Source: Flavobacterium salilacus subsp. salilacus
GTDB lineage: Bacteria; Bacteroidota; Bacteroidia; Flavobacteriales; Flavobacteriaceae
Reading direction: 5' to 3'
Length of the DNA stretch: 64,000 nucleotides
Assembly: GCF_004634195.1 (NCBI RefSeq)
Contig: NZ_SKBP01000002.1
Location: 1 to 64,000, forward strand
Shown: piece after piece, positions 45,670 to 55,274 of the stretch
Layout: every line of letters starts with the position of its first letter
Position numbering within the stretch: the stretch's first letter is position 1
The notes under the pieces: model-generated
What the model was told of the DNA's origin: nothing
The model's database searches: none
What the model saw: the letters and a program-made list of their open reading frames with translations, nothing else
Made by a program: the position numbers and the translations under genes

Positions 45670-46269
45670 ATGGAAAACGATACGTATAAAACTCTTGCCG
45701 CCACAGGCGAAGAAACGCTGTTTAAAGAAAAAAACAGTAAGTTTTTCGGCTATGCTTTTCCTGTTACTACCGAAGATGAGGTAAAAACAATACTGGAAGA
45801 GCTACGCAAAAAACACCACTCGGCGCGCCACTGGTGTTATGCCTACCAAATAGGGGTAGAAGATGTACACTACCGTGCAAATGACGATGGAGAACCCAAC
45901 AATTCGGCAGGTATGCCCATTTACGGGCAAATACAGTCGTTTGAGGTGACTAATGTGCTTATAGTGGTAGTTCGTTACTTTGGCGGGGTAAAGCTCGGCG
46001 TAGGGGGTCTTATATCAGCTTATAAAACTTCGGCGCAAATGGCACTTGAAGCTTCTGATATTATTGAAAAAACAATTGATGTACATTACACGCTGAAATT
46101 TAGTTATCAAAACATGAATAAGGTAATGCGGGTTATTAAGGAAAAAAATCTGGATATTATAGCGCAAAAAATGGAAATGGATTGCGAAATAGTAGTGAGT
46201 ACTCGAAAACAAAATGCCCCAATGGTACTTGAGGCATTTACTAATTTATATGAAATAGACATTAAATAA
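45670..46269 (+). CDS. YigZ/IMPACT family protein (199 aa)
   Basis: UPF0029/YigZ family: KKHHSARHWCYAYQIG, DDGEPNNSAGMPIYGQI, VVVRYFGGVKLGVGGLISAY. Cytosolic; eukaryotic IMPACT homologues act in translation control, bacterial role uncertain. The ATG at 45670 is chosen over 45631, which lies within the promoter. Confidence 0.92.
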   Translation: MENDTYKTLAATGEETLFKEKNSKFFGYAFPVTTEDEVKTILEELRKKHHSARHWCYAYQIGVEDVHYRANDDGEPNNSAGMPIYGQIQSFEVTNVLIVVVRYFGGVKLGVGGLISAYKTSAQMALEASDIIEKTIDVHYTLKFSYQNMNKVMRVIKEKNLDIIAQKMEMDCEIVVSTRKQNAPMVLEAFTNLYEIDIK

Positions 46270-46290
46270 GTTTCCTTTTTTAGTGAATAT

Positions 46291-46689
46291 TTAAAAAATA
46301 AGCTTCTCTTTTACATAATCCGGGGGTACTACAGGGCGTCCTGTTTTCATATCTACAAACACCAAAACTGAGTTGCCCGTTGTTAATAACTCATCACTTT
46401 CATTATAGATTTCGTAATCAAATTCTATCTTAACTGACTCTTGCTTTTTAAAGATGGTTTTTATTGTTAAGAGATCGTCATACCGTGCAGGTTTTTTAAA
46501 ATTTAACGTTAAGCTAACAACCGGGAGCATAATTCCGGCTTCCTCCATAAAACGATAACTAAGTCCCAGATTTCTAAGCCATTCCACCCTTCCCATTTCA
46601 AAATATTGTGCATAATTACCATGATACACTACGCCCATTTGATCGGTTTCTGCATAGCGTACTCTTACTTGAATTTGAAAATTTTTCAT
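46291..46689 (-). CDS. Acyl-CoA thioesterase, 4HBT/YbgC type (132 aa)
   Basis: Hotdog-fold thioesterase: VRVRYAETDQMGVVYHGNYA with the catalytic Asp, then YFEMGRVEWLR. Cleaves acyl-CoA; chain preference unknown. Divergent from dnaA across 188 bp. Confidence 0.92.
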   Translation of the reverse strand: MKNFQIQVRVRYAETDQMGVVYHGNYAQYFEMGRVEWLRNLGLSYRFMEEAGIMLPVVSLTLNFKKPARYDDLLTIKTIFKKQESVKIEFDYEIYNESDELLTTGNSVLVFVDMKTGRPVVPPDYVKEKLIF

Positions 46690-46877
46690 ATTTTTATAAC
46701 GTTAATTTTATCTTAATTTTTCTTAAATAAGACTTACGATTTTTTTTTAAAAAAATCAATACACTAAAGTTTTTTTTTAAAAAATTTTGTTCACATATTT
46801 GTTCTCCCGAATTGGAACGGCTCTCTATCGTTCCTTTTGTAAGACATCTATTATAAAAAGTTTAATTATCAGGATTT

Positions 46878-48305
46878 ATGACTAAAACTGCGCAATCGGT
46901 ATGGGAAAACTGTCTTCTTTTCATAAAGGACAATATTCAGGAGCAAGCATACAAAACTTGGTTCGAACCGATACGTGCTGTTGAGCTTACTGACAACGCG
47001 TTGTATATACAAGTACCCAGCAAATTCTTTTATGAATGGCTGGAGGAGCATTACGTAAAACTTTTAAAAGTTGCACTAACAAAAGAACTTGGAACGAGCG
47101 CGAAGTTACTCTATAAAATTAAAATGGAAAACACTTACGGCAACAAACAGCCCTTTACGGAGCAATTGCCAAGTGCCCATCGTTCTCCCGTAAAACCACA
47201 GGAGGTAGATGTTCCGTTACAGAATAAAAATCCGGAACTGAAAAACCCTTTTATTATACCGGGTATAAGGAATCTTAAAATAGAATCGCAGCTTAATGCG
47301 AATTACAGTTTTGATAATTTTTTTGAAGGCGACTCTAACCGATTAGCCCGATCGGCAGGTATGGCTGTAGCCAACAAACCCGGCGGAACATCGTTCAACC
47401 CACTACTTATATTTGGAGGCGTAGGTTTGGGTAAAACCCACCTTGCCCATGCCATAGGGGTAGAGATAAAAGACAAGTACCCCGATAAAACGGTGCTTTA
47501 CATTTCTGCTGAGATATTTACACAACAATATATCGACTCCGTTAAGCGTAATACCCGAAATGATTTTATTCATTTCTATCAGCTTATCGATGTGCTGATT
47601 ATAGATGATGTACAATTTCTATCAGGTAAAACAGGCACACAGGATGTATTTTTCCACATCTTTAACCACCTGCACCAAAATGGCAAACAGGTAATACTTA
47701 CGTCTGACAAAGCTCCTGTAGATATGCAGGATATAGAGCAACGACTGCTGTCTCGTTTTAAATGGGGGCTTTCAGCCGAATTGCATCAGCCTGATTATGA
47801 AACCAGAATATCGATACTAAATAACATACTGTTTAGAGATGGTGTAGAGATACCCGATGATATTGTAGAGTATGTGGCAAAGAATATAAAAAGTAACGTT
47901 CGCGAGCTGGAAGGGGCTATTATTTCGCTTATAGCGCAATCGTCTTTCAATCACCGCGAAGTAACTATAGACCTTGCCAAGCAGGTAGTAGAAAAATTTG
48001 TAAAAAACATAAAGCGTGAGATATCTATAGATTACATACAAAAAGTAGTTTCCGATTATTTCCAGCTTGATGTAGATACATTGCAATCTAAAACCCGAAA
48101 ACGCCACGTGGTACAGGCAAGGCAGCTTGCCATGTTTTTTGCAAAAAAATATACCAAATCGTCACTGGCAAACATCGGTTCGCAAATAGGCGATCGTGAC
48201 CATGCTACGGTACTCCATGCGTGTAAAACAGTAGATAACTTAGTATCAACCGATAAACAATTCAGAAAATTTGTTGATGACATCAACAAAAAACTATCTA
48301 TATAA
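46878..48305 (+). CDS. dnaA: Chromosomal replication initiator DnaA (475 aa)
   Basis: Domain I (VWENCLLFIKDNIQEQAYKT), Walker A GGVGLGKTHLAHAIG, Walker B VLIIDDVQFLSG, and domain IV signature GDRDHATVLHAC that binds DnaA boxes. Full length. Its stop overlaps the start of the next gene. No cluster of TTATNCACA boxes is seen in the 188 bp upstream, so oriC is not placed here. Confidence 0.97.
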   Translation: MTKTAQSVWENCLLFIKDNIQEQAYKTWFEPIRAVELTDNALYIQVPSKFFYEWLEEHYVKLLKVALTKELGTSAKLLYKIKMENTYGNKQPFTEQLPSAHRSPVKPQEVDVPLQNKNPELKNPFIIPGIRNLKIESQLNANYSFDNFFEGDSNRLARSAGMAVANKPGGTSFNPLLIFGGVGLGKTHLAHAIGVEIKDKYPDKTVLYISAEIFTQQYIDSVKRNTRNDFIHFYQLIDVLIIDDVQFLSGKTGTQDVFFHIFNHLHQNGKQVILTSDKAPVDMQDIEQRLLSRFKWGLSAELHQPDYETRISILNNILFRDGVEIPDDIVEYVAKNIKSNVRELEGAIISLIAQSSFNHREVTIDLAKQVVEKFVKNIKREISIDYIQKVVSDYFQLDVDTLQSKTRKRHVVQARQLAMFFAKKYTKSSLANIGSQIGDRDHATVLHACKTVDNLVSTDKQFRKFVDDINKKLSI

Positions 48306-48772
48306 TGCCCGTTAAGATTTTAATGGTATGCCTTGGCAACATTTGCCGATCTCCGTTGGCAGAAGGCATACTGCAATCCAAACTCCCTAAAGAAAAATTC
48401 ATTGTCGATTCGGCAGGTACAGGCGATTGGCATGCAGGGCAACAACCCGACAAACGCTCTGTTGCTACTGCAAGAAATCGTGGATTAGACATTACACAGC
48501 AAAGGGCAAGACAAATTAAAACTTCAGACTTTGACAAGTTTGACTACATTTATGTAATGGATGCCTCCAACTATAATAATGTAGTAAAACTTGCTCCAAA
48601 TACAACTGCCAAAGAAAAGGTAAGACTAATGATGGATGCCCTGTATCCTGGAGAAAACATAGAGGTACCCGACCCTTACTTCGGCGGAGATGATGGTTTT
48701 TATAACGTATATGATATGCTTGACGAAGCTTGTACTATTGTTGCCGATAACTTGTTAAAAACACACTCATGA
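48305..48772 (+). CDS. Low-molecular-weight protein-tyrosine phosphatase (155 aa)
   Basis: P-loop CLGNICRS near the N-terminus (CX5R) and the general acid DPYFGG near 120 identify an LMW-PTP. Cytosolic. Starts at the last base of dnaA and overlaps the next gene by 4 bp, so the three genes are coupled. Confidence 0.93.
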   Translation: MPVKILMVCLGNICRSPLAEGILQSKLPKEKFIVDSAGTGDWHAGQQPDKRSVATARNRGLDITQQRARQIKTSDFDKFDYIYVMDASNYNNVVKLAPNTTAKEKVRLMMDALYPGENIEVPDPYFGGDDGFYNVYDMLDEACTIVADNLLKTHS

Positions 48773-49485
48773 CAACCATAGGTAAACTATACTTATTACC
48801 CGTACCATTAGGACCGGATGCAGAACCGACAGCGGTATTGCCTGATACCGTGGCACGCTCCGTAGAATTTATAGATTATTATATTGTTGAGAATGAAAAA
48901 ACAGCGCGTCGGTTTATAAAAGCGATACTCCCCACAAAAGAACAACCGAACCTGAAACTGTTTACCCTGAATAAGCGTACTGAACCATCGGAACATTACG
49001 ATTTTATACAACCGTGTCTTGAAGGTAAAAATGTAGGGCTTATGAGCGAGGCAGGATGTCCCGGCGTTGCCGATCCCGGTGCTGCTATTGTAAAAATAGC
49101 GCACGAAAAAGGCATACAGGTTGTACCCTTAGTAGGACCATCGTCTATACTACTGGCTATAATGGCAAGCGGTATGAACGGGCAGAGCTTTGCTTTTAAT
49201 GGTTACTTACCCATTGAGAAAGGCGAGAAGAAAAATGCGCTGAGAAATTTTGAACAACTTTCGCACAGCAAAAACCAGTCGCAACTGTTTATAGAAACGC
49301 CTTATCGTAATAACAAGCTGCTGGAAGATATTTTGAATGCGCTGCAACCATCTACACACCTGTGTATAGCTGCTGATATTACTTTGCCTACCGAGTATAT
49401 TAAAACCAAAACCGTAGCGCAATGGAATAAAGAAAAAATAGACCTGCATAACAGGCCGTGTATTTTTATTATTCATAAATTTTAA
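48769..49485 (+). CDS. RsmI-like tetrapyrrole-methylase-fold SAM methyltransferase (238 aa)
   Basis: Fold of the RsmI/tetrapyrrole methylase family: KLYLLPVPLGP, VGLMSEAGCPGVADPGA, VPLVGPSSILLAIMASGMNG, FIETPYRNNKLL. RsmI methylates 16S rRNA C1402 2'-O; this short form common in Bacteroidota may have another target. Overlaps the phosphatase gene by ATGA. Confidence 0.85.
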   Translation: MTTIGKLYLLPVPLGPDAEPTAVLPDTVARSVEFIDYYIVENEKTARRFIKAILPTKEQPNLKLFTLNKRTEPSEHYDFIQPCLEGKNVGLMSEAGCPGVADPGAAIVKIAHEKGIQVVPLVGPSSILLAIMASGMNGQSFAFNGYLPIEKGEKKNALRNFEQLSHSKNQSQLFIETPYRNNKLLEDILNALQPSTHLCIAADITLPTEYIKTKTVAQWNKEKIDLHNRPCIFIIHKF

Positions 49486-49500
49486 TAGAAGCCGAGATGC

Positions 49501-50589
49501 TTAGGCACTAAGATTCTTAGACTCTTCTTTACTGAAATATTTTCTCCTTATCCAAAAAGCTAAATTGACTAAAGCTATCAAAGCAGGCACTTCTACCAAA
49601 GGACCTATTACGCCCGCAAAAGCCTGTCCGCTGTTGATACCGAACACGCCAATAGCTACGGCGATTGCCAACTCAAAATTATTACCTGCTGCCGTAAATG
49701 ATATGGCTGCCGACTGCGAATAGTCTGCCCCCATTCTTTTACCCATTATAAAACTGATAACAAACATCAGGGCAAAATATATGGCAAGTGGTATGGCTAT
49801 ACGCACTACATCCAGAGGAATTTCTACTATTAACTTACCTTTAAGGCTAAACATGAGTACTATGGTAAATAGCAAAGCTATTAGTGTAAACGGCGATATA
49901 AACGGAATGTACTTTTCATTATACCACTGCTCTCCTTTCAATTTAATTAACCCATAGCGCGATACAATCCCTGCAAAAAACGGAATGCCTAAATATATAA
50001 GGACACTCTCGGCAATTTGCCCCATAGTAATAGCAACGGTAAGCCCTTCAATACCAAAAAGCGGAGGCAATACGGTAATAAACACATAGGCATATACACT
50101 ATAAAGCAACACCTGAAAAATACTGTTGAGTGCTACCAGCCCCGCAGCATATTCCCTGTTCCCTTCGGCAAGTTCATTCCAAACTATAACCATTGCAATA
50201 CAACGGGCAATACCTATCAGTATCAGCCCCGACATATATTCAGGATTGTCTTTTAAAAATAATAGTGCCAAAGCAAACATCAGTATAGGTCCTATAACCC
50301 AATTGAGTAACAGCGATGCTCCGAGTACCTTGGTATTTTTAAATACTTTTCCGATAGTTTCATAACGCACTTTTGCCAATGGCGGATACATCATAATAAT
50401 GAGTCCTGCTGCCAAAGGTATGTTGGTAGTGCCACTGGAAAAGGAATTGATAAAATTTCCTGCGTTATCGGAAAAATAGCCGCTACTGATACCTAATGCC
50501 ATGGCAAGAAATATCCAGAGGGTAAGGTAACGGTCAAGAAAACTCAGTTTTTTACGTGCTGCTGCAGGAGTACAGTTAGTAATGCTCAT
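49501..50589 (-). CDS. acr3: ACR3-family arsenite efflux transporter (362 aa)
   Basis: About ten transmembrane segments. The conserved Cys in [19 protein letters not shown] and the late [20 protein letters not shown] are hallmarks of ACR3 permeases. Exports arsenite made by the arsenate reductase of the same operon. Last gene of the ars operon (53430 to 49501). Confidence 0.93.
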   Translation of the reverse strand: MSITNCTPAAARKKLSFLDRYLTLWIFLAMALGISSGYFSDNAGNFINSFSSGTTNIPLAAGLIIMMYPPLAKVRYETIGKVFKNTKVLGASLLLNWVIGPILMFALALLFLKDNPEYMSGLILIGIARCIAMVIVWNELAEGNREYAAGLVALNSIFQVLLYSVYAYVFITVLPPLFGIEGLTVAITMGQIAESVLIYLGIPFFAGIVSRYGLIKLKGEQWYNEKYIPFISPFTLIALLFTIVLMFSLKGKLIVEIPLDVVRIAIPLAIYFALMFVISFIMGKRMGADYSQSAAISFTAAGNNFELAIAVAIGVFGINSGQAFAGVIGPLVEVPALIALVNLAFWIRRKYFSKEESKNLSA

Positions 50590-50597
50590 ATTATATT

Positions 50598-51713
50598 TTA
50601 CATTAAAGTTAAAAAATAGCCTAAAATAGATCCGTACAGCACTATAAATGCCGTATTAAGTTTAGGATAGAAAATTAAAAAAATTAAACTCGACAAAGCT
50701 ATAACAGCAGTTTGCCAGTTTATAATACTTTCCTGCCCCATAAACCAGCACACTGCAGCAATAACCGCTACAGAAGCCACGTTGACAGCATCGAGAAAAG
50801 AAGCAAATAATTCTGACCTTTTTAGTTTCCCCATAATACTGTTGAGCAATGCAACAAAAATAAATGAGGGTAAAAACACTCCTACAGTGGCGACTAACGC
50901 ACCTGAAAAACCGTTTACCTGATAACCAATAAATGTTACTGATGAAAAAACAGGTCCTGGCGTAAACTGACCTACTGCTATAGCATCAATAAGTTGTTGG
51001 CGCGAAAGAATACCTGTAGCGACTAATTCCGTATCAATAAAAGCAAATAGCACATAACCACTGCCATATAAAACAGAGCCTATTTTTAAAAATATGAGGA
51101 ACAAATCAGTATTTGTTACAGTATGATAGGAACCGGCAAAGAGTGCAGGAAAAAAACTATTTAAATTTTGCCTGTTACGCTTTGTATATACATATACCAT
51201 ATATACAAGCCCGGAGCCAAAAAGCAATATGATTTCATGATATCCTGATAAAGCCAGTATAACTACCGCTATAGCTAAAAAAGCAAGTACTTTATTTTTA
51301 AGAGCTGCCCTACCCATAGGAAATACAGCCATAAGTATTACTGCTATTACAGCAGGTTTTATGCCATAAATAAAAGGCTTTACATAAGGCAGGCTGCCAT
51401 ATTCTTTATAAAGCCATGCAAAAATACAGGTAATGAGTACCGCAGGAAAAATAAAAAAAAAGCCTGCTGTAATAAGTCCTTTCCATCCTGCTCTTTCTTT
51501 TCCTAAGTGTATTGCAAGCTCTGTGCTGTTAGGTCCGGGGATAAGATTAGTTGCCCCCATCAAGTCAAGAAAAGAGGCATCATCCATCCATTGGCGCTGT
51601 TTTACCACTTCGTGACGCATCATTGCAATATGCGCAGCCGAACCTCCAAAGGCAGTAACTCCAAGCCTGGTAAATAAAAAAAGTACCTCTTTAAGATTTG
51701 CCTCCATAAGCAT
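50598..51713 (-). CDS. chrA: Chromate transporter family protein, ChrA-like (371 aa)
   Basis: Two CHR half-domains: [20 protein letters not shown] with [16 protein letters not shown], and ADA-like [17 protein letters not shown]. Proton-coupled oxyanion efflux in the family; in an arsenic operon the substrate may not be chromate. Its start overlaps the doxX 3' end by about 20 bp. Confidence 0.88.
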   Translation of the reverse strand: MLMEANLKEVLFLFTRLGVTAFGGSAAHIAMMRHEVVKQRQWMDDASFLDLMGATNLIPGPNSTELAIHLGKERAGWKGLITAGFFFIFPAVLITCIFAWLYKEYGSLPYVKPFIYGIKPAVIAVILMAVFPMGRAALKNKVLAFLAIAVVILALSGYHEIILLFGSGLVYMVYVYTKRNRQNLNSFFPALFAGSYHTVTNTDLFLIFLKIGSVLYGSGYVLFAFIDTELVATGILSRQQLIDAIAVGQFTPGPVFSSVTFIGYQVNGFSGALVATVGVFLPSFIFVALLNSIMGKLKRSELFASFLDAVNVASVAVIAAVCWFMGQESIINWQTAVIALSSLIFLIFYPKLNTAFIVLYGSILGYFLTLM

Positions 51714-52140
51714 CGGTTAAAGTGAATGCTCTGTCTGCCGACCATTTTCCTCCGCCTTTTATCGCTAAGAAAATGCTTCCTAACAGCATTGCCCAGTCTG
51801 TACGGCTGCCATGCAACAACTCCCAAAAGCCCTCATTAATATATACTTCTGTTTTGGTTACACTAATAGCAACTATCATAATTATAATCAGCGGTATGGC
51901 TGCAAAACGGGTAAGCAAACCTATTAGGAGTAAAAATCCACATACTATTTCAAAACCACCCACAAGGTTACCTAAAAATTCCGGATCAGGCAGTCCTATC
52001 TTTTCAAAACGCCCTGCTCCCCTGATATCCGGTAATACAAACTTTTGTATTCCTTCAGAAAGGAATACTAACCCTACAAGAAATCGGATTAATATTGTTG
52101 TGTGTGAACTGTCAGTTTTAAAAAAAGTTTTGAAATACAT
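51691..52140 (-). CDS. DoxX family membrane protein (149 aa)
   Basis: Four transmembrane helices; ILIRFLVGLVFLSEGIQKF and GGFEIVCGFLLLIGLLTRFA are typical of DoxX/DoxD. Redox-linked membrane role proposed for the family. Member of the ars operon. Confidence 0.9.
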   Translation of the reverse strand: MYFKTFFKTDSSHTTILIRFLVGLVFLSEGIQKFVLPDIRGAGRFEKIGLPDPEFLGNLVGGFEIVCGFLLLIGLLTRFAAIPLIIIMIVAISVTKTEVYINEGFWELLHGSRTDWAMLLGSIFLAIKGGGKWSADRAFTLTDAYGGKS

Positions 52141-52156
52141 GAATTATACTTCTGAA

Positions 52157-52573
52157 TTATTTAATATACTCTTTCACAAATTTATCTGCATAGCTTTTTA
52201 TCATACCTCTCACTTTTCGGAACTCCTCCATTACCTCATCAGGAGTTCCCTGGGCTTTTGCCGGGTCAGGAAAGTTGTAGTGAAACTTCTCTGCCTGCGA
52301 GGGGAAGTAAGGGCAGTTTTCCTTAGCGTTATCGCATACAGTTATCACATAATCGAAGTCAATACCCTTATACTCATCAACGTTATTAGAAGTATGGTTC
52401 GAAATATCGATACCGTCTTCACTCATCACTGCAATAGCTTTAGGGTTTACCCCATGTGTTTCGATACCTGCACTGTACACTTCGGCTTTATCGCCTGCAA
52501 AATGTTTTAAATACCCTTCGGCAATTTGGCTACGGCAACTATTGCCTGTACACAACACTAAAATTTTTTTCAT
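52157..52573 (-). CDS. arsC: Arsenate reductase, LMW-PTP type ArsC (138 aa)
   Basis: Thioredoxin-coupled ArsC: KILVLCTGNSCRSQIAEGY (nucleophile Cys and CX5R), VITVCDNAKENCPYFP with the resolving Cys pair. Reduces As(V) to As(III) for export by Acr3. Normal length. Confidence 0.94.
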   Translation of the reverse strand: MKKILVLCTGNSCRSQIAEGYLKHFAGDKAEVYSAGIETHGVNPKAIAVMSEDGIDISNHTSNNVDEYKGIDFDYVITVCDNAKENCPYFPSQAEKFHYNFPDPAKAQGTPDEVMEEFRKVRGMIKSYADKFVKEYIK

Positions 52574-52602
52574 TACTGTATATTATTAATTATTGGTAAG
52601 TA

Positions 52603-53079
52603 TTAACAACATCCGCCACCCGGAGTACATCCTGTTGTTTCTTCAGTTGTGCTTAAACTACCAAGTGTTACCTTTAGCTTTTCTTTTGGTATGCCACAAC
52701 TGTCTGAAGCAAGACAAGCGGTTTGCATTGCCATAAGCAAAAAGTCTTTCCCGTCATAACCCAAACTGTATTTACCTATGGTATCGCCCTGATATTCTAC
52801 TTCTATCTCATTATCTGCTATATTCAATACCCGTTCAGACAACTCAATTATGTTAAGCAATTTTGCCGGTTTTAAGCGGTGTTCAAAATCGTTTGCATCC
52901 CATAACTGGAAATTAACCACAGTTTCTTCGCGCACCGTACCGCCACAGTCGATAAACTTTTTGTTTACTTCCCCTACTTCGGTAACGTGAAAATGTTCCG
53001 GCACATAACTGCCGTCACTTAATTTGAAGTTTACTGCTTCGGCTGATTTCAAATACTCTTTTATTTCTGATAGTTTCAT
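52603..53079 (-). CDS. DUF6428 family protein (158 aa)
   Basis: Typical companion of ars operons in Bacteroidota: LSDGSYVPEHFHVTEVGEVN, IDCGGTVREETVVNFQLW, and a Cys-rich end (TTGCTPGGGCC) that may bind arsenic or metals. Cytosolic. Function unknown; co-transcribed with arsR and arsC. Confidence 0.88.
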   Translation of the reverse strand: MKLSEIKEYLKSAEAVNFKLSDGSYVPEHFHVTEVGEVNKKFIDCGGTVREETVVNFQLWDANDFEHRLKPAKLLNIIELSERVLNIADNEIEVEYQGDTIGKYSLGYDGKDFLLMAMQTACLASDSCGIPKEKLKVTLGSLSTTEETTGCTPGGGCC

Positions 53080-53097
53080 TTGTATATAGTTTTAAAT

Positions 53098-53430
53098 TTA
53101 ACAACATTTTTCTTTTTTTTCTGTCAATGTATTTTGCACGTAATCAAAAAACGATTTTATTTTACCAAAACCCTCTTCATCTATACAATAGCAAATAGCA
53201 GTACCCTCTATATTTCCTTTTATAAGCCCTGCATTTTTTAACTCTTTTAAATGCTGGGATACTGTGGGTTGCGCCAAGGGCAACTCTCCTACTATATCGC
53301 CACATATACAAGCATTTACCTTTAGCAGATATTCTATAATAGCTATACGTGCCGGATGACCTAATGCTTTTGCAAGCACAGCAAGTTCATTTTGGGCTTG
53401 CGTAAACATCTCTGATTTTGTAACTCCCAT
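53098..53430 (-). CDS. arsR: ArsR-family transcriptional regulator (110 aa)
   Basis: Winged-helix repressor: LGHPARIAIIEYLLKVNACICGD with Cys pair for arsenite sensing, LAQPTVSQHLKELKNAGLIK recognition helix, and a CC end. First gene of the ars operon. A 12-bp palindrome overlapping its promoter (53444-53455) is a plausible self-operator. Confidence 0.93.
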   Translation of the reverse strand: MGVTKSEMFTQAQNELAVLAKALGHPARIAIIEYLLKVNACICGDIVGELPLAQPTVSQHLKELKNAGLIKGNIEGTAICYCIDEEGFGKIKSFFDYVQNTLTEKKEKCC

Positions 53431-53443
53431 AATTTGTATTATT

Positions 53444-53479
53444 ATATTGCAATATTACGATAAAAGAAAATACCAACAA
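53444..53479 (-). promoter_or_regulatory. ars operon promoter and ArsR operator
   Basis: Minus strand: TTG (53477-53479), 19-nt spacer, TAATATTG (53450-53457), close to the Bacteroidota consensus. The palindrome ATATTG-CAATAT (53444-53455) overlaps the -7 element 14 nt before the arsR start, a position where ArsR binding would block transcription. Confidence 0.65.
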
Positions 53480-53509
53480 AAAAAATTCAAAACTTTTTTA
53501 TAATCATAT

Positions 53510-53539
53510 TTGCCACTATAAAACTTATAGCTATTTTTG
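53510..53539 (+). promoter_or_regulatory. SulP gene promoter
   Basis: TTG (53510-53512), 19-nt spacer, TATTTTTG (53532-53539): a full consensus match. The start is expected near 53546, leaving a leader of about 145 nt before the SulP ATG. Divergent from the ars promoter. Confidence 0.78.
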
Positions 53540-53545
53540 CGCCTT

Positions 53546-53587
53546 ATGAAAAGTACCACTCATTTTATAAAGCTTACTCCGCCCTGA
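53546..53587 (+). CDS. Leaderless 13-residue mini-ORF in the SulP leader
   Basis: MKSTTHFIKLTPP followed by TGA. Its ATG lies 7 nt past the -7 element, so transcripts may begin at the start codon. The stop TGA is the first triplet of the hairpin at 53585-53605. It looks like a regulatory leader peptide, but could be chance. Confidence 0.35.
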   Translation: MKSTTHFIKLTPP

Positions 53588-53605
53588 TTTACAGCCTGTA
53601 AATCA
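53585..53605 (+). promoter_or_regulatory. Hairpin in the SulP leader
   Basis: TGATTTACAG and CTGTAAATCA are perfect complements around a single C; as RNA this gives 9 pairs and a GCC loop. It is followed by a T-rich tract (CTTTCTTTTTATTT), so it could be an attenuator-like terminator, or as DNA a regulator site. Confidence 0.5.
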
Positions 53606-53690
53606 AACTTTCTTTTTATTTAATTACATCATTATTTACATATCGTTATTTATATTTTAATAGATAGCATCCTATTTATACATATCCTAT

Positions 53691-55274
53691 ATGAAACAAC
53701 TATTTAATTTATTTGACCTGAAACAAAAAGTAGATTATAAAACCGAAATACTATCAGGGCTTACAGTAGCTATTGCCTTAGTACCCGAAGCCATAGCATT
53801 TGCAATGATTGCGGGATTTTCGCCCTTAACGGGGCTTTATGCTGCTTTTGTAATGGGGCTGGTAACTGCTATACTTGGTGGGCGACCCGGCATGATATCG
53901 GGGGCTACAGGTGCTGTAGCGGTAATATTTTTAGGACTTATACTGGAATTGAGAACCGCTTTTCCGGGAATTGAAGACAGTACCATTTTACAATATGTAT
54001 TTGCTACCGTCATTTTCGCTGGTACAATACAAATTCTTGCAGGAGTACTGCGCCTCGGTAAATTTATACGCCTTGTACCCCACCCTGTAATGTTTGGATT
54101 TGTAAATGGGCTTGCTCTGATAATATTTATGGCTCAGTTCCCTAATTTTTATGAAAGGGGTACGGGTATATTATTAGAATGGAATGAATTTACAAAAATG
54201 CTTGGGCTTGTAATTTTAACTATGGTAATTATATGGGGTTTACCTAAACTAACTAAAGCTGTACCTTCTTCCCTTGTAGCAATTTTAGTTGTTGCCGGAA
54301 TTGTTATTGGTTTTGGAATTGATACAACAACAGTAGCAGACACACTAAATGAGGGAGAAAGCATTAAAGGGGGCTTCCCTCCGTTATCAATCCCTCAAAT
54401 ACCCTTTAATTGGCAAACAATTACAATAATACTTCCTTATGCTGCAATTATGGCTGGAGTAGGGTTAATAGAAAGCCTGTTGTCATTAAACCTGATTGAT
54501 GAGATTACGGAAACACGTGGTCGTACTAATAAAGAATGTGTGGCGCAAGGTGCTGCAAATATAGCCTCCGGATTCTTATCGGGCATGGGGGGGTGTGCAA
54601 TGCTTGGGCAAAGCCTTATTAATATTTCGGCAGGTGCAAGAGCACGCCTTTCAGGTATTGTGGCGGCAGTAGTATTGCTTATATTTATTATGTTCGGCTC
54701 AAGCCTCATAGAGATGTTACCTATGGCAGCACTTGTGGGGCTTATGTTTATGGTGGCTATAGGTACTTTTGAATGGGCGAGTCTACGCACTTTCAGGAAA
54801 ATGCCGGTAACAGATGTTATAGTAATGGTGTTAGTAACACTTATAACTGTTGTTACCCATAACCTGGCAATTGCAGTATTAATAGGTGTCGTACTATCTG
54901 CCCTTGCCTATGCCTGGGAAAATGCAAAACGCATACGTGCCCGCAAGTATATAGATGAAAACGGTGTAAAGCATTATGAAATATTTGGTCCTTTATTTTT
55001 TGGTTCAATACAGGGTTTTGCAGAAAAATTTGATGTATTGGCAGACCCTGAGGTTATTGTAATTGATTTTAAAGAAAGTAGGGTTGCCGATATGTCTGCT
55101 ATTGAAGCACTTAATGCAGTAACACACAGGTATGCAAAACAAGGTAAAACAGTCCATTTACAACATTTAAGCAAAGACTGTATTAACCTGTTAAAAAATG
55201 CTGAAGCAATAATTGATGTAAATATTATGGAAGATCCTACTTATAAAGTGGTAACTAATAAAGTTAAGCCGTAG
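53691..55274 (+). CDS. SulP family inorganic anion transporter (527 aa)
   Basis: SLC26/SulP permease: GLTVAIALVPEAIAFAMIAG, GGRPGMISGATGAVAVIFL, about 12 transmembrane segments, then a C-terminal STAS domain (VIVIDFKESRVADMSAIEAL). Probably takes up sulfate or another anion. It overlaps the convergent racemase gene by 11 bp. Confidence 0.93.
   Translation: MKQLFNLFDLKQKVDYKTEILSGLTVAIALVPEAIAFAMIAGFSPLTGLYAAFVMGLVTAILGGRPGMISGATGAVAVIFLGLILELRTAFPGIEDSTILQYVFATVIFAGTIQILAGVLRLGKFIRLVPHPVMFGFVNGLALIIFMAQFPNFYERGTGILLEWNEFTKMLGLVILTMVIIWGLPKLTKAVPSSLVAILVVAGIVIGFGIDTTTVADTLNEGESIKGGFPPLSIPQIPFNWQTITIILPYAAIMAGVGLIESLLSLNLIDEITETRGRTNKECVAQGAANIASGFLSGMGGCAMLGQSLINISAGARARLSGIVAAVVLLIFIMFGSSLIEMLPMAALVGLMFMVAIGTFEWASLRTFRKMPVTDVIVMVLVTLITVVTHNLAIAVLIGVVLSALAYAWENAKRIRARKYIDENGVKHYEIFGPLFFGSIQGFAEKFDVLADPEVIVIDFKESRVADMSAIEALNAVTHRYAKQGKTVHLQHLSKDCINLLKNAEAIIDVNIMEDPTYKVVTNKVKP

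Noticed and set aside
46690..46877. Possible oriC next to dnaA
   Set aside because: No cluster of DnaA boxes (TTATNCACA) and no clear unwinding element beyond general AT-richness.
48769..49485. Canonical rsmI
   Set aside because: The fold is right but the sequence is shorter and diverged, so only a family name is given.
53546..53690. SAM or other known riboswitch in the SulP leader
   Set aside because: Only one simple stem is visible; no multi-helix riboswitch layout can be recognised.
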